NCBI GenBank assembly: GCA_002069765.1
Contig: MWBZ01000025.1
Coordinates: 1-46,787 of the forward strand
DNA: 46,787 nucleotides
Direction: 5' to 3'
Source of the DNA: a bacterium ADurb.Bin243
GTDB lineage: Bacteria > Muiribacteriota > UBA9980
Shown here: positions 15,910 to 23,956 of the stretch, piece by piece
How positions within the stretch are numbered: position 1 is the stretch's first letter
Layout: every line of letters starts with the position of its first letter
Program-made: the position numbers and the translations under genes
Notes under the pieces: model-generated
The model's database searches: none
Seen by the model: only the letters and a program-made list of their open reading frames with translations
Told to the model about the DNA's origin: nothing

Positions 15910-16077
15910 ATGATTACCAATAACGCCAATCCGATGTTCATAGAAGAGATTTTTAAAGTCAATCTCTATTGCAGCGACGCCGAAGCGCTCGAATTTAATT
16001 CGCTGGTCTCGAGCTGCGCCATCAACGGCAATTATTCTTCAATAGCCGAATTTATCGAACGAGTATTTAAAGCGTAA
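15910..16077 (+). CDS. Small 55-residue protein, unknown
   Basis: ATG at 15910 preceded by AGGAG (15896-15900) at 9-nt spacing. The 55 codons end at TAA 16075-16077, and a strong terminator follows at 16139. The product is acidic and predicted mostly helical (MFIEEIFKVNLYCSDAEA ... SSIAEFIERVFKA) with two cysteines at 21 and 36. Codon choice resembles the neighbours, and the ribosome site plus terminator make it a credible gene. I recognise no family. Confidence 0.65.
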   Translation: MITNNANPMFIEEIFKVNLYCSDAEALEFNSLVSSCAINGNYSSIAEFIERVFKA

Positions 16078-16138
16078 TCACAATAATATTAATCAAAAAT
16101 CCGTATCGAGCATCGTCCAAATTTACATTCATATAAAT

Positions 16139-16179
16139 AAAAAAGGCCGCCTGTAAAATCAATACCGGCGGCCTTTTTT
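16139..16179. terminator. Bidirectional intrinsic terminator
   Basis: 13-bp stem (16139-16151 with 16167-16179; core AAGGCCGCC / GGCGGCCTT) with T runs on both strands. It separates the 55-residue gene (plus) from the uridine-kinase-like gene (minus). Confidence 0.92.
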
Positions 16180-16229
16180 ATTTAATTTTATTTTTCAAAG
16201 CGCTGTTATTTAACGCATTTTAAAGTTTA

Positions 16230-17891
16230 TTAATATTTGAAGCTGGAACCGCTTATAAATTCGCGCAATATGGACGTAGGCGGAACTTCTTCATAGTTAA
16301 TGGGGATGAACAGGTCGAGAAATTTCAAAAGCCTCTGAGCTTCATGATATTCTTTATCGTCGGTCGTTATTTCCTTGAGCAAAGGCTCGGCGAATTGTTT
16401 TAACACGGAAAGTTCGTAAATAAGGGCCGAATTGAACATAACGTCGGCGTTTTCCTGGAACGGGAAGATATTTCTTTCTTCTCCGCGGCGCACCGAAGGC
16501 CAGCGGCTTATAGTGTCTTTAGCGCTGTATCCCCTGAACTTGGCGTCGCGCACCATGCGGCGTATAAGGCGCGTATCGGTGGTGGGTATGCGGTTGTAAT
16601 CGTCAATGCAAAGCTGGGTAAGAGCCGAAGCGTATATTTTAAATTTATTGCGCGCCGGAATGGAACTCGTGAGTTCTTCATTTAATCCGTGTATGCCTTC
16701 CATTATGATACAGGTATTTTCGCTGATACGAAGAGGCTTGGTGGTAGCTTTACGCTTGCCTGTTTTAAAATCGTACTCGGGTATCTGCACTTCTTTGCCT
16801 TTAAGCAAATCTATAAGCTGAGCGTTTAAAAGTTCGAGGTCTAAAGCTTTTATGCATTCAAAATCGAGGTTGCCGTCTTCATCTACGGGACTTTGCTCAT
16901 GGTTTAAAAAGTAATTATCGAGCGAAAGAGCTATGGGATTAAGCCCGTTTACCATTAATTGAACGGAAAGCCTCTTTGAAAAAGTGGTTTTTCCGGAAGA
17001 CGAAGGGCCGGCGATGAGTATGAGTTTTACATCATCGCTTCTTTTGCTGATTTCATCGGCTATTAAAGCGATTTTTTTTTCGTGAAGCGCTTCCTGTATT
17101 TTTACTATATCGAAAATTTTCTTCTGGGCGGCGAATTCGTTCAGGCGGCCTATATTGTTAATATTTAATATAGCTCCCCAGGTCTTGCTTTCGCGGTACA
17201 CTGAAAACAGCTTGGTCCAGTTTTTAATCGGCGATATCTGCGTTGGATTTATAGGTTCAGGAAATCTTAATATGATGCCCGTATTATATTTATTAAGCTC
17301 GAACAGCTTTGCGTAGCCGGTAGAAGGCATCATGGCGCCGTATTCTATATCGAGGTAATTGCCGAGCCTGTAAATCGTGACTTCGTTATAGGGCATATAT
17401 TTTATAAGCCTGACTTTATCGGGATAGCCCTGGCGTTTGAATAAAGCCTCCGCCTCTTCTTTGGAAACCGTTTCTTTTTCGAACGGAATGTCTTTTTGAA
17501 CGATTTCATTCATTTTATTGCTGATTTCGGTTATAATTTCGTCGCTGACGGGTACGTCGGTATTTAAGCTATAATAATAGCCGTTGCCGAGCGAGTGTCC
17601 TATGGTCATTCTGCTGTTGCGGTAAAGTTCGAATACCGCGCAGGTAAGTATGGCTGAAAGAGAGCGCCTGTATATTTCCTGGCCTTCACGGTTTTTATAT
17701 GTAAGAAATTCGACGGTCGAATCATTTTCTAAAGTGCCCTGCAGGCAATGAACTTCATTGTTAACCATTGCGCCCAGCGTTTGAAAGCGCGGATTAGAGT
17801 TCGGAAACATGGCCGCCAGATCGAGCAGCTTAATGCCTTTATCGTATTCTTGAGTAGCCTGGCCATGTAGAGTTACTTTAATTTTTTCCAT
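16230..17891 (-). CDS. TGS / tRNA-synthetase-additional-domain / uridine kinase fusion (nucleoside kinase)
   Basis: 553 residues. Residues 1-65 form a TGS domain (MEKIKVTLHG...). Residues 75-240 resemble the ThrRS/AlaRS second additional domain, with IGHSLGNGYYYSL. From about 285 there is a uridine-kinase P-loop domain: GPSSSGKTTF (about 295), ALSLDNYFLNHEQSP, IMEGIHGLNEEL and RRMVRDAKFRG. This three-part architecture occurs in several bacterial phyla. Phosphorylation of uridine or a related nucleoside is inferred from the kinase domain; the role of the tRNA-synthetase-like parts is unknown. AGAGGTGTAGG before the ATG supports the start. Single gene with its own promoter (17975-18003) and terminator. 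Confidence 0.9.
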   Translation of the reverse strand: MEKIKVTLHGQATQEYDKGIKLLDLAAMFPNSNPRFQTLGAMVNNEVHCLQGTLENDSTVEFLTYKNREGQEIYRRSLSAILTCAVFELYRNSRMTIGHSLGNGYYYSLNTDVPVSDEIITEISNKMNEIVQKDIPFEKETVSKEEAEALFKRQGYPDKVRLIKYMPYNEVTIYRLGNYLDIEYGAMMPSTGYAKLFELNKYNTGIILRFPEPINPTQISPIKNWTKLFSVYRESKTWGAILNINNIGRLNEFAAQKKIFDIVKIQEALHEKKIALIADEISKRSDDVKLILIAGPSSSGKTTFSKRLSVQLMVNGLNPIALSLDNYFLNHEQSPVDEDGNLDFECIKALDLELLNAQLIDLLKGKEVQIPEYDFKTGKRKATTKPLRISENTCIIMEGIHGLNEELTSSIPARNKFKIYASALTQLCIDDYNRIPTTDTRLIRRMVRDAKFRGYSAKDTISRWPSVRRGEERNIFPFQENADVMFNSALIYELSVLKQFAEPLLKEITTDDKEYHEAQRLLKFLDLFIPINYEEVPPTSILREFISGSSFKY

Positions 17892-17928
17892 TTTTACCTA
17901 CACCTCTTTAATATTTGAGAAAAAAACG

Positions 17929-17969
17929 ACTCTGCTTATTTTTTGATAATGAAATAGCATCGGCAGAGT
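17929..17969. repeat. Inverted repeat in the leader of the TGS-kinase gene
   Basis: ACTCTGC (17929-17935) and GCAGAGT (17963-17969) pair over 7 bp around a 27-nt AT-rich loop. It lies between the predicted start (about 17968) and the ATG at 17891, so it could form a 5' hairpin on the mRNA or an operator. Function unknown. Confidence 0.4.
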
Positions 17970-17974
17970 AAATT

Positions 17975-18003
17975 ATTTTATCAAATTAATTGTAAAATGT
18001 AAA
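17975..18003 (-). promoter_or_regulatory. Promoter of the TGS-kinase gene
   Basis: On the minus strand, TTTACA (18003-17998), 17 bp, TAAAAT (17980-17975), just downstream of the prepilin operon terminator. The leader is about 77 nt. Confidence 0.65.
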
Positions 18004-18024
18004 GGGTTTTTAATAATTTTCGAG

Positions 18025-18062
18025 AAAAAAAGAACCGCCCGATTAATGGCTTCGGACGGCTC
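18025..18062 (-). terminator. Intrinsic terminator of the prepilin-like operon
   Basis: On the minus strand, GAGCCGTCCG (18062-18053) pairs with CGGGCGGTTC (18041-18032), with two G-U pairs, followed by seven U (18031-18025). It lies about 50 bp after the last prepilin gene. Confidence 0.85.
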
Positions 18063-18113
18063 TTTTTAAAAATTAAAAGTATCGTTTTTTACACGAAGTT
18101 ATAATCGCGGTTC

Positions 18114-18944
18114 CTATAAATTGCCTATCGCATGAACATTGCTTCGGGCTTTTATTTCGTCGTTGATTCTGATATCAGTCTGATTGCCGGCCGAACGCTT
18201 AACCCGCGAATCGGTGGACGAGCTAAGCGTCACTTTCAGGTTAATAACGGCATGAACATTGTAAACGGAGTAATGTTCTCCTTTTACGCCGGGCGGCACG
18301 ACGTCTTTAACGGTAATAGTGACTTCGGTCACATATGGGATTATATCGAAAGCGTCGTTATTCGCCTCTTTATACTGGATCGCCGGATAAGGCTTATCGG
18401 CCGTAGGGCCGCGCCAGATAATCTGTATGGGCGTTTGCGTGCCGTTAAGATCTGTAAACGTGGCGACATCCGATTTTGCCATAAGCTGGCTTTTTATCTG
18501 CGGCGTGCAGATGTGAAACGATATTATAGGTCCGTTGGTCGGCGTAGTGATCGGCGCTTCGCCGGGGCATGCTTTATAGCGGATATAATAGTTTTCCAGC
18601 CCGGTTATGCCGCCGTTAGTGTTTTCGGCGCTTGGATTTATGTATGCGAATGTAGAAGGCAGAGACGTGCCGTAAATCATTGTGCCGTTTTCGAATACAA
18701 CGGACGGATAAGTAGCTTTTTCTATGTTGTCGCGTATGCGTTTGAGGCCGTTGACCAGCTTGCGGTGCGATTCGGCCTTCCAGTAGCCGGCGTTAAACGT
18801 AGTTAAAGCCGAATTCTGAAGCTGAAAGACGCCGAAAAAAAGCATCGAAAAAACCGTCACCGCGACTAGCATTTCAACGGCCGTAAAAGCTCGGCGGCCT
18901 GTTTTGTTTTTATTTTTTATTTTCATAACTGAAAAAAAGCTCAT
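18114..18944 (-). CDS. Prepilin-like protein (PilW/GspJ-like minor pseudopilin)
   Basis: 276 residues with a type IV prepilin N-terminus: a basic leader, then RRA|FTAVEMLVAVTVFSML (Phe+1, Glu+5, hydrophobic helix), and a mainly beta C-terminal part. The residue before the cleavage site is Ala rather than the commoner Gly. Such minor pilins are cleaved by a prepilin peptidase and prime assembly of type IV pili or type II secretion pseudopili. GGGGGAAG precedes the ATG. It is third in the operon, 33 bp after the previous gene, with no assembly ATPase or platform beside it. The PilW versus GspJ assignment is uncertain. Confidence 0.75.
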   Translation of the reverse strand: MSFFSVMKIKNKNKTGRRAFTAVEMLVAVTVFSMLFFGVFQLQNSALTTFNAGYWKAESHRKLVNGLKRIRDNIEKATYPSVVFENGTMIYGTSLPSTFAYINPSAENTNGGITGLENYYIRYKACPGEAPITTPTNGPIISFHICTPQIKSQLMAKSDVATFTDLNGTQTPIQIIWRGPTADKPYPAIQYKEANNDAFDIIPYVTEVTITVKDVVPPGVKGEHYSVYNVHAVINLKVTLSSSTDSRVKRSAGNQTDIRINDEIKARSNVHAIGNL

Positions 18945-18977
18945 AACTGCTTCCCCCTTAAAATTAGAGGCAGGCTT

Positions 18978-19700
18978 TTATTTTACTACCATGTAGCCTA
19001 TATCGATCATGGTTCTGTAAACCGAATTATACTGAGAAATGGAAATGCCGGCGCCTAAATGACCCAGGTTGTTATTCATCATATAAGTGTTGCCGGAATC
19101 TTCCGAACCTTCGGCGACTATTTCGACGTTGTCGGAAATATTATTGTTATGCTGTGAAATAAGCCTTATCTGCTTTACCACGCAATCGCCCTTGAAAGGG
19201 TCGTTTGTAGGAGCGTTCATATCGGCTGCATAATATAAATCTGAACCGCTGGCGATAATTTTTCCGAGCAGCTGAACGTTACCCACTGGATTGGGGTTAT
19301 CTATATGGAAACCTACATAAAATTCAAGATAGTGAGGAGTGCCGTCATTGGCGGCAGGCGGATTTGATACAAAACCCGGAATATTTACCGTAACGTTAGG
19401 TATGAATTTTTTTATATCTAAGGGCGGCGGAACTTTGGTTTCATCAACCCAGCCCTTCGACCACCTGACCGCGTCATAAAACTCGGTCGGAAGAGTTCTG
19501 ATTTTTAGCAGCGCCATCTGGGCCGCGCCCTTGGCCAGAAATTGAGCGCGCAGCGATTCTTTTACCTTAAATTCCACTATACGCACTTCACGATTCTGCT
19601 GGTAAAGCGTGGTAGCGAATACCAGTAAAAACACGCAAACCGTAAGCGTAATTAAAATAGCCATGCCGGCGTTATTTTTATTATATAATTTTAAAAGCAT
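18978..19700 (-). CDS. PilX/GspK-like minor pilin component
   Basis: 240 residues. A short leader MLLKLYNKNNAG is followed by MAILITLTVCVFLLVFATTLYQQ, a pilin-type helix without Glu+5, as is usual for GspK/PilX proteins that cap the pilus tip. EVRIVEFKVKESLRAQFLAKGAAQMALLKI continues as the amphipathic helix typical of PilX. The remainder is predicted beta-rich with no further motif. It lies between two Glu+5 pseudopilins, 46 bp after the first and 33 bp before the third, which supports a minor-pilin complex. Confidence 0.7.
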   Translation of the reverse strand: MLLKLYNKNNAGMAILITLTVCVFLLVFATTLYQQNREVRIVEFKVKESLRAQFLAKGAAQMALLKIRTLPTEFYDAVRWSKGWVDETKVPPPLDIKKFIPNVTVNIPGFVSNPPAANDGTPHYLEFYVGFHIDNPNPVGNVQLLGKIIASGSDLYYAADMNAPTNDPFKGDCVVKQIRLISQHNNNISDNVEIVAEGSEDSGNTYMMNNNLGHLGAGISISQYNSVYRTMIDIGYMVVK

Positions 19701-19746
19701 TTTTGCACCGTCCTCCCGATCGCGTCAACTTACAAGAAGCGAAAGG

Positions 19747-20520
19747 CTAATCTTCGAGTTTGGCTTTGAAAGTAACCAGCGAATAGTTGTTTTGATATGT
19801 TCTTGCGATTCCGGGCCTCGGAGTACCCCAGCCGACCAGCAGGGTTATTTTCATAAGCTTGCCGCTTAGAGGAACTGAACCCACCTTTTTTTGATCGGGC
19901 GGCGTTGCGGCCGCATCGTTAGGCGTATCGAAATCCGGAATTTCACCTATCGCGTTGACCGGGTTTTTGATTCCGACATTTAAAAGATATCTGAATGTTT
20001 TATCTATCTGCCTGATTTTGAGCTCGTATATTATCGGCTCGAACTGCCTGCTGGGTTCGGCGTACTGCCATGTTTTACCGGCCGCCAGCCCGGGCCCGTC
20101 GAACCTTAATTCCTGGTCGAAAACGGCGGTGCCGGGAGCCGCGGTGTTTGTGCTGTCTTTTATGTCGAGCAGATTTACGAGCGTAGCTTCGGTGGTTGCG
20201 GTGTCGCTCGCAAGGCCGCCCTGAAGCCTTGCCGCTGATATGATATCGGCATATCTGACGCGCTCTAAAAGAGTGTCGAGAATCCTGGTAGATTGATGCA
20301 TCATAGCCGAGTAAGCTTCGCTCACGTTGGTTTCTTTGGCGTTATTGGTCATAAGCGCCGTAACTGGAACTATAGCCGCCACCATAATAAGCATGGCGAC
20401 CATAATCTCAACTAGAGTAAACGCCCTATGGGAATTAAGATAATTTAAGGATAAACAGAAATGATTACTGACTTTTTTAGAATTAACGCCCATAACGCGG
20501 TTGATTTGGTTAAAATGCAT
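19747..20520 (-). CDS. Prepilin-like protein (PilV/GspI-like minor pseudopilin)
   Basis: 257 residues. The N-terminus has an unusually long leader of about 33 residues before HRA|FTLVEIMVAMLIMVAAIVP, the class III signal with Phe+1 and Glu+5 and Ala at -1. AAGGAGGTG at 8-9 nt from the ATG at 20520 supports this start; a second in-frame ATG nine codons on would shorten the leader. First gene of a three-gene prepilin operon with its own promoter (20563-20592). Confidence 0.78.
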   Translation of the reverse strand: MHFNQINRVMGVNSKKVSNHFCLSLNYLNSHRAFTLVEIMVAMLIMVAAIVPVTALMTNNAKETNVSEAYSAMMHQSTRILDTLLERVRYADIISAARLQGGLASDTATTEATLVNLLDIKDSTNTAAPGTAVFDQELRFDGPGLAAGKTWQYAEPSRQFEPIIYELKIRQIDKTFRYLLNVGIKNPVNAIGEIPDFDTPNDAAATPPDQKKVGSVPLSGKLMKITLLVGWGTPRPGIARTYQNNYSLVTFKAKLED

Positions 20521-20562
20521 AAAAAATACACCTCCTTTTTTAAAACTTCTTTCCTACTTTAA

Positions 20563-20592
20563 ATTATAACATAAAAACAAATATAGTGTCAA
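20563..20592 (-). promoter_or_regulatory. Promoter of the prepilin-like operon
   Basis: On the minus strand, TTGACA (20592-20587), 18 bp, TATAAT (20568-20563). The leader is about 36 nt and ends in a strong AAGGAGGTG ribosome site. Confidence 0.8.
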
Positions 20593-20673
20593 TTAAGAGA
20601 CGGTTATTTTTGAAACGGCCGTTATGCCTGACTTTTAATGAATTGCCTTTATTTATAAGCAAATACAGAGAGC

Positions 20674-22569
20674 CTATATTTCTATGCTATAAACTCCGGC
20701 GTGTTCCGTAAAAGCTTTTATAGAACAGATTTTTATATCGCCGTCTTCGCTTCGGCCTTCGATAAGAGTATCGAAAAGCGCTCTTGAAAGCGGGTTAAGA
20801 AAGACGGTCTCTATTTTATTGCCTATGCCGCGGCCGCCGTTTGAAAGATCGCTGACGCATATTTGACGTATCTGATCACAAATAGCATCCGGTATCGACA
20901 GCGTGATTTTATTATTTTCATAGAGCCTTTCGATAATGTTTTGCATAATTTTATTAAATATCTGCGAGGCCGTATCTTCTCTGATGAAATCAAAAACGAT
21001 TATGTTTTCGCCTATTCTGTTAAGAATTTCGGGACGCCCCAGAACCAATTTGAAATAATTATCTATTTCAGAACGAATGCGGACTTCGAGCTTGCAAAAA
21101 TCCATCTCATGGTTAACGTTCTGCACTTTACGGCCCGTTTCGTCCTGTCTGTAAATGCCGAGATTCGAAGTGAAAACGATTATGCTCTCCGAAAAATAAA
21201 CGGTATTGCCTGACCCGTCGGTAAGCCGCCCGTCCTCGAGTATTTGTAAAAATTTATCCAGAATTTTAGGATGCGCTTTTTCGATCTCGTCGAAAAGTAT
21301 AACCGAAAAAGGCTTTTCCCTGACGGCATTAGTTAGTTCGCCGCCGGCGTCATAACCTATATAGCCCGGAGGCGCCCCGAGAAGCCTCTGATCGGAATGC
21401 TCGGCGGAAAACTCGCTCATGTCGAACCTGATATAAGCTTTTTCATCGCCAAAAATAAGTTCGGTAACGGCCTTTGCGATCTCCGTCTTTCCGGTGCCGG
21501 TGGGGCCGGCAAAAAACATAACGCCGCGCGGCTTTCCGGATACTTTCGAATGCGCCGCGCCGCTTAACCCTGTGACCGAACGCTTGATGACGTCGAGCGT
21601 TTTTATAACGGCCTGCGGCTGCCCCTTGATTCTGCGCTCGATTATTTCCCGGGCGTTTTTTATTTTATCTTTATCGAGCCGCGCCCATGGATCTTCGGTA
21701 ACCCCTATCTTATAGCGGCGGACGGCTTCGGCTATGGAATCGAACCCCAGGCCCTCGCTTCTCGCAAGTTGAGTGATGGCGATTATATCGGAATTATGCA
21801 TGCCTTCGGTAGATTCTACGAACGAGGTAATGATTTCCTTCTTTTTAACGTCGCCGCATTCGTCGAACCCTTTTATCGCCTTAGATATTAAAGCGATAAA
21901 AGGCTTTCGCCCGGCCGCGTCAGGTTTTGAAATCACGACCGGCCTTATTTTAGGGTTGTTTACAAAAAACCATGACGGAAAATCGTTTTCTTTATCGCAA
22001 ATCCAGAATATCGGATTATATTTCGGCGTCTTATCGGAACCGGTGATATGAGGAAACGCAGTATATGAAAGTTTCAGAAAGGCCGAAAAAAAATCTTTCT
22101 CTCCGGCTGAAAGGCCCGAAGGATTTATAATCAGCCGCGACGCGAAATCTACAAAAACCGCGGCAAAAGCGTCTTTATAATCTACGATTTTTTTTATGAT
22201 CTCGAAAGCTTTAACGGTGGAGCATGCATAAGCGCCGTTTTTAAAATCTATTCCGAAATTGGCGTTGAAAAAATCATACGCGGCTTTTTCGGCTTCCGGC
22301 GCGGCGTCGTACAACGGGCTAAACCCGTCGATAGGGTCGTAGCATATATAATATTGGAATCCTTCGGCGGCGAGGTTTTCTCTGAGGTATTGCTTCAGCT
22401 GAAGCGGCACGGCTCTGTCGTTGTTGTAAAAAGGATAAATATCGCGGATATTTCCGGATAAAACGAACTGCGATTTTATATTTAAAAATCTTTTTATATC
22501 GCGGATCCAGCGCGGCCTGGCGTTATCGCCGGCGCGGCCGGCGGCGGAAGAGGTTTTATCATAGCTCAT
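20674..22569 (-). CDS. AAA+ ATPase with a single ClpB/ClpA-D2-like module and a novel N-terminal domain
   Basis: 631 residues. Residues about 300-631 are closely like the second AAA+ module of ClpB: Walker A GPTGTGKT (355-362), pore loop PPGYIGYD (400-407), Walker B VILFDEIEKAHP (424-435), sensor IVFTSNLG and the C-terminal small domain with NGGRGI. Residues 1-300 are not the Clp N-domain or D1. They begin WIRDIKRFLNIKSQFVLSGNIRDIYPF and look like a degenerate P-loop ATPase domain (AAVFVDFASRL, PIFWICDKENDF) without a Walker A. An unfoldase or remodelling role is inferred. It follows rnpB by 24 bp and ends 153 bp before the prepilin operon start. Confidence 0.8.
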   Translation of the reverse strand: MSYDKTSSAAGRAGDNARPRWIRDIKRFLNIKSQFVLSGNIRDIYPFYNNDRAVPLQLKQYLRENLAAEGFQYYICYDPIDGFSPLYDAAPEAEKAAYDFFNANFGIDFKNGAYACSTVKAFEIIKKIVDYKDAFAAVFVDFASRLIINPSGLSAGEKDFFSAFLKLSYTAFPHITGSDKTPKYNPIFWICDKENDFPSWFFVNNPKIRPVVISKPDAAGRKPFIALISKAIKGFDECGDVKKKEIITSFVESTEGMHNSDIIAITQLARSEGLGFDSIAEAVRRYKIGVTEDPWARLDKDKIKNAREIIERRIKGQPQAVIKTLDVIKRSVTGLSGAAHSKVSGKPRGVMFFAGPTGTGKTEIAKAVTELIFGDEKAYIRFDMSEFSAEHSDQRLLGAPPGYIGYDAGGELTNAVREKPFSVILFDEIEKAHPKILDKFLQILEDGRLTDGSGNTVYFSESIIVFTSNLGIYRQDETGRKVQNVNHEMDFCKLEVRIRSEIDNYFKLVLGRPEILNRIGENIIVFDFIREDTASQIFNKIMQNIIERLYENNKITLSIPDAICDQIRQICVSDLSNGGRGIGNKIETVFLNPLSRALFDTLIEGRSEDGDIKICSIKAFTEHAGVYSIEI

Positions 22570-22593
22570 TTCGGACCCCCGATATATATATCA

Positions 22594-22965
22594 CAAACAA
22601 AGACGCGCTCATAAGCCGGATTTTGTTTATCTGCCATCTATCTCGCTTTTATGTCGCCATAAAAATCATAGCGGCCAACCCGGCGCCCTGCGCGCTTTCA
22701 CGCGCGAAAAAAGGCGGTTTAAGGGCGCCTGTTAGGCCTTGCATCGCATGGGGTTTACCGTCAACCCGCGTCGCCGCGGGCCGGGTGAGCTCTTACCTCG
22801 CCATTTCAACCTTACCGCGTTAGCGGCGGTGTAATTTCTGTGGCACTTTCCTTAAACGGTCGCTTGCGCTTCCGCCCACTGGCCGTTAGCCAGCATGCTG
22901 CCTTTAGATGTCCGGACTTTCCTCAAAAAACATGTTTTTGCGGCAGATCGGCGCGTCTTTGTTTG
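22594..22965 (-). ncRNA. rnpB: RNase P RNA, bacterial type A
   Basis: Catalytic RNA that removes tRNA 5' leaders. On the minus strand it carries the hallmark GAGGAAAGTCCGGAC near the 5' end (about 22925-22911), the middle AGAAATTACA element (about 22840-22830) and the 3' ACAAAATCCGGCTTAT. The ends are set by helix P1: 22951-22965 pairs perfectly over 15 bp with 22594-22608, giving about 372 nt. It lies only 16 bp from the gene upstream and 24 bp from the gene downstream, so its promoter must lie in the upstream coding end or it is cut from a longer transcript. Confidence 0.95.
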
Positions 22966-22981
22966 TATTTTTTTATTAAAA

Positions 22982-23947
22982 TTATTCGTCGTACTTTTGC
23001 TTGCGGTATTCGCGTTTTTTCTTTCTGTAGTAGCTTTTTACTACGTCTTTGATAACCTCGTATAGATGCCCGAAATAAAAGCCGCGCTCATAAGTCACTA
23101 TTCTTTTCATGTCGTAATAGCCGCAATGATTGCACTGAATGACTTCAATAGTGAGCCCGGGCTTTTCTTTTTCCGGAACTTCTATGGTTTCCTCGTTTAT
23201 TTTAAGCTTATAATAGCATTTCGGGCAGCGTATGCGCATTCTGACCTTGAAAATAACGTAAATCAAGACCGCGCATAAAGCCATGCCCAGGTAAAACCAT
23301 AGCGAAAACGACCATTTAACGCGAGCGCCGTCTTCGGCGGCTTTTTTCTGCTTGATCATCTCGTCGGTGAATTTCTGCTTCGCGTATTCGTCGGTAATTT
23401 TCTGCGATATGGCCCGCACGCCTTCTAAAATAGCGCGGCCAATAAATTCGTTGGCGCCGTCGCGCGACTTGCCGCCTGCGATAAGTTCGCGGGCCGCTTT
23501 ATCGGCTTCGTTCAATATGGGAATAACGCTTTCGTTGAGTATTTTTTCGCCGTAGGAAAGCGGAAACATGAACTGAATGCGCGGCAATATTTCCATATTG
23601 ACGGTGCCTTTATCGAGGTTTATAAGCATGATTATAGCGCCGTCTATATCGGGATGCGCTTCGTCGTAGTTTTTAAGAAGCCTGGCGGCATAAACGCCCG
23701 TATCATAGGGTTTAGTGTTCTGAACCATCACTACAATCAGGTGTATTTTCGTCTTTTGAGATAAATTCTGGCATATATTGGTGATGCTCGTAATGAAATC
23801 GGCTTCGAGCTTTTGAGTGTAATCGTTAACGAACCCGGTAACGCTTACAAGGCCGGTTTCAAATGTGACCACGTAATAAACATAACCGCCGAGCGCTATG
23901 ATGAGTGCGGCGCTGAAGGCGAGCAAATACTTGTATAATTTTTGCAT
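22982..23947 (-). CDS. Membrane protein with TPM-like domain and cytosolic zinc ribbon
   Basis: 321 residues. A signal or anchor helix (about 5-28) is followed by an extracytoplasmic domain resembling TPM/YgcG proteins (VNDYTQKLEADFITSITNI, IHLIVVMVQNTKPYDTGVYA, DGAIIMLINLDKGTVNMEI), then a second membrane helix (about 213-236, LWFYLGMALCAVLIYVIF). The C-terminal tail holds a CPKC...CNHC zinc ribbon and ends in a highly basic stretch. TPM domains occur in photosystem repair and cell-surface proteins; the role here is unknown. Translation is likely coupled to the upstream zinc-ribbon gene (9-bp gap). Confidence 0.75.
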   Translation of the reverse strand: MQKLYKYLLAFSAALIIALGGYVYYVVTFETGLVSVTGFVNDYTQKLEADFITSITNICQNLSQKTKIHLIVVMVQNTKPYDTGVYAARLLKNYDEAHPDIDGAIIMLINLDKGTVNMEILPRIQFMFPLSYGEKILNESVIPILNEADKAARELIAGGKSRDGANEFIGRAILEGVRAISQKITDEYAKQKFTDEMIKQKKAAEDGARVKWSFSLWFYLGMALCAVLIYVIFKVRMRIRCPKCYYKLKINEETIEVPEKEKPGLTIEVIQCNHCGYYDMKRIVTYERGFYFGHLYEVIKDVVKSYYRKKKREYRKQKYDE

Positions 23948-23956
23948 ATTACAACT

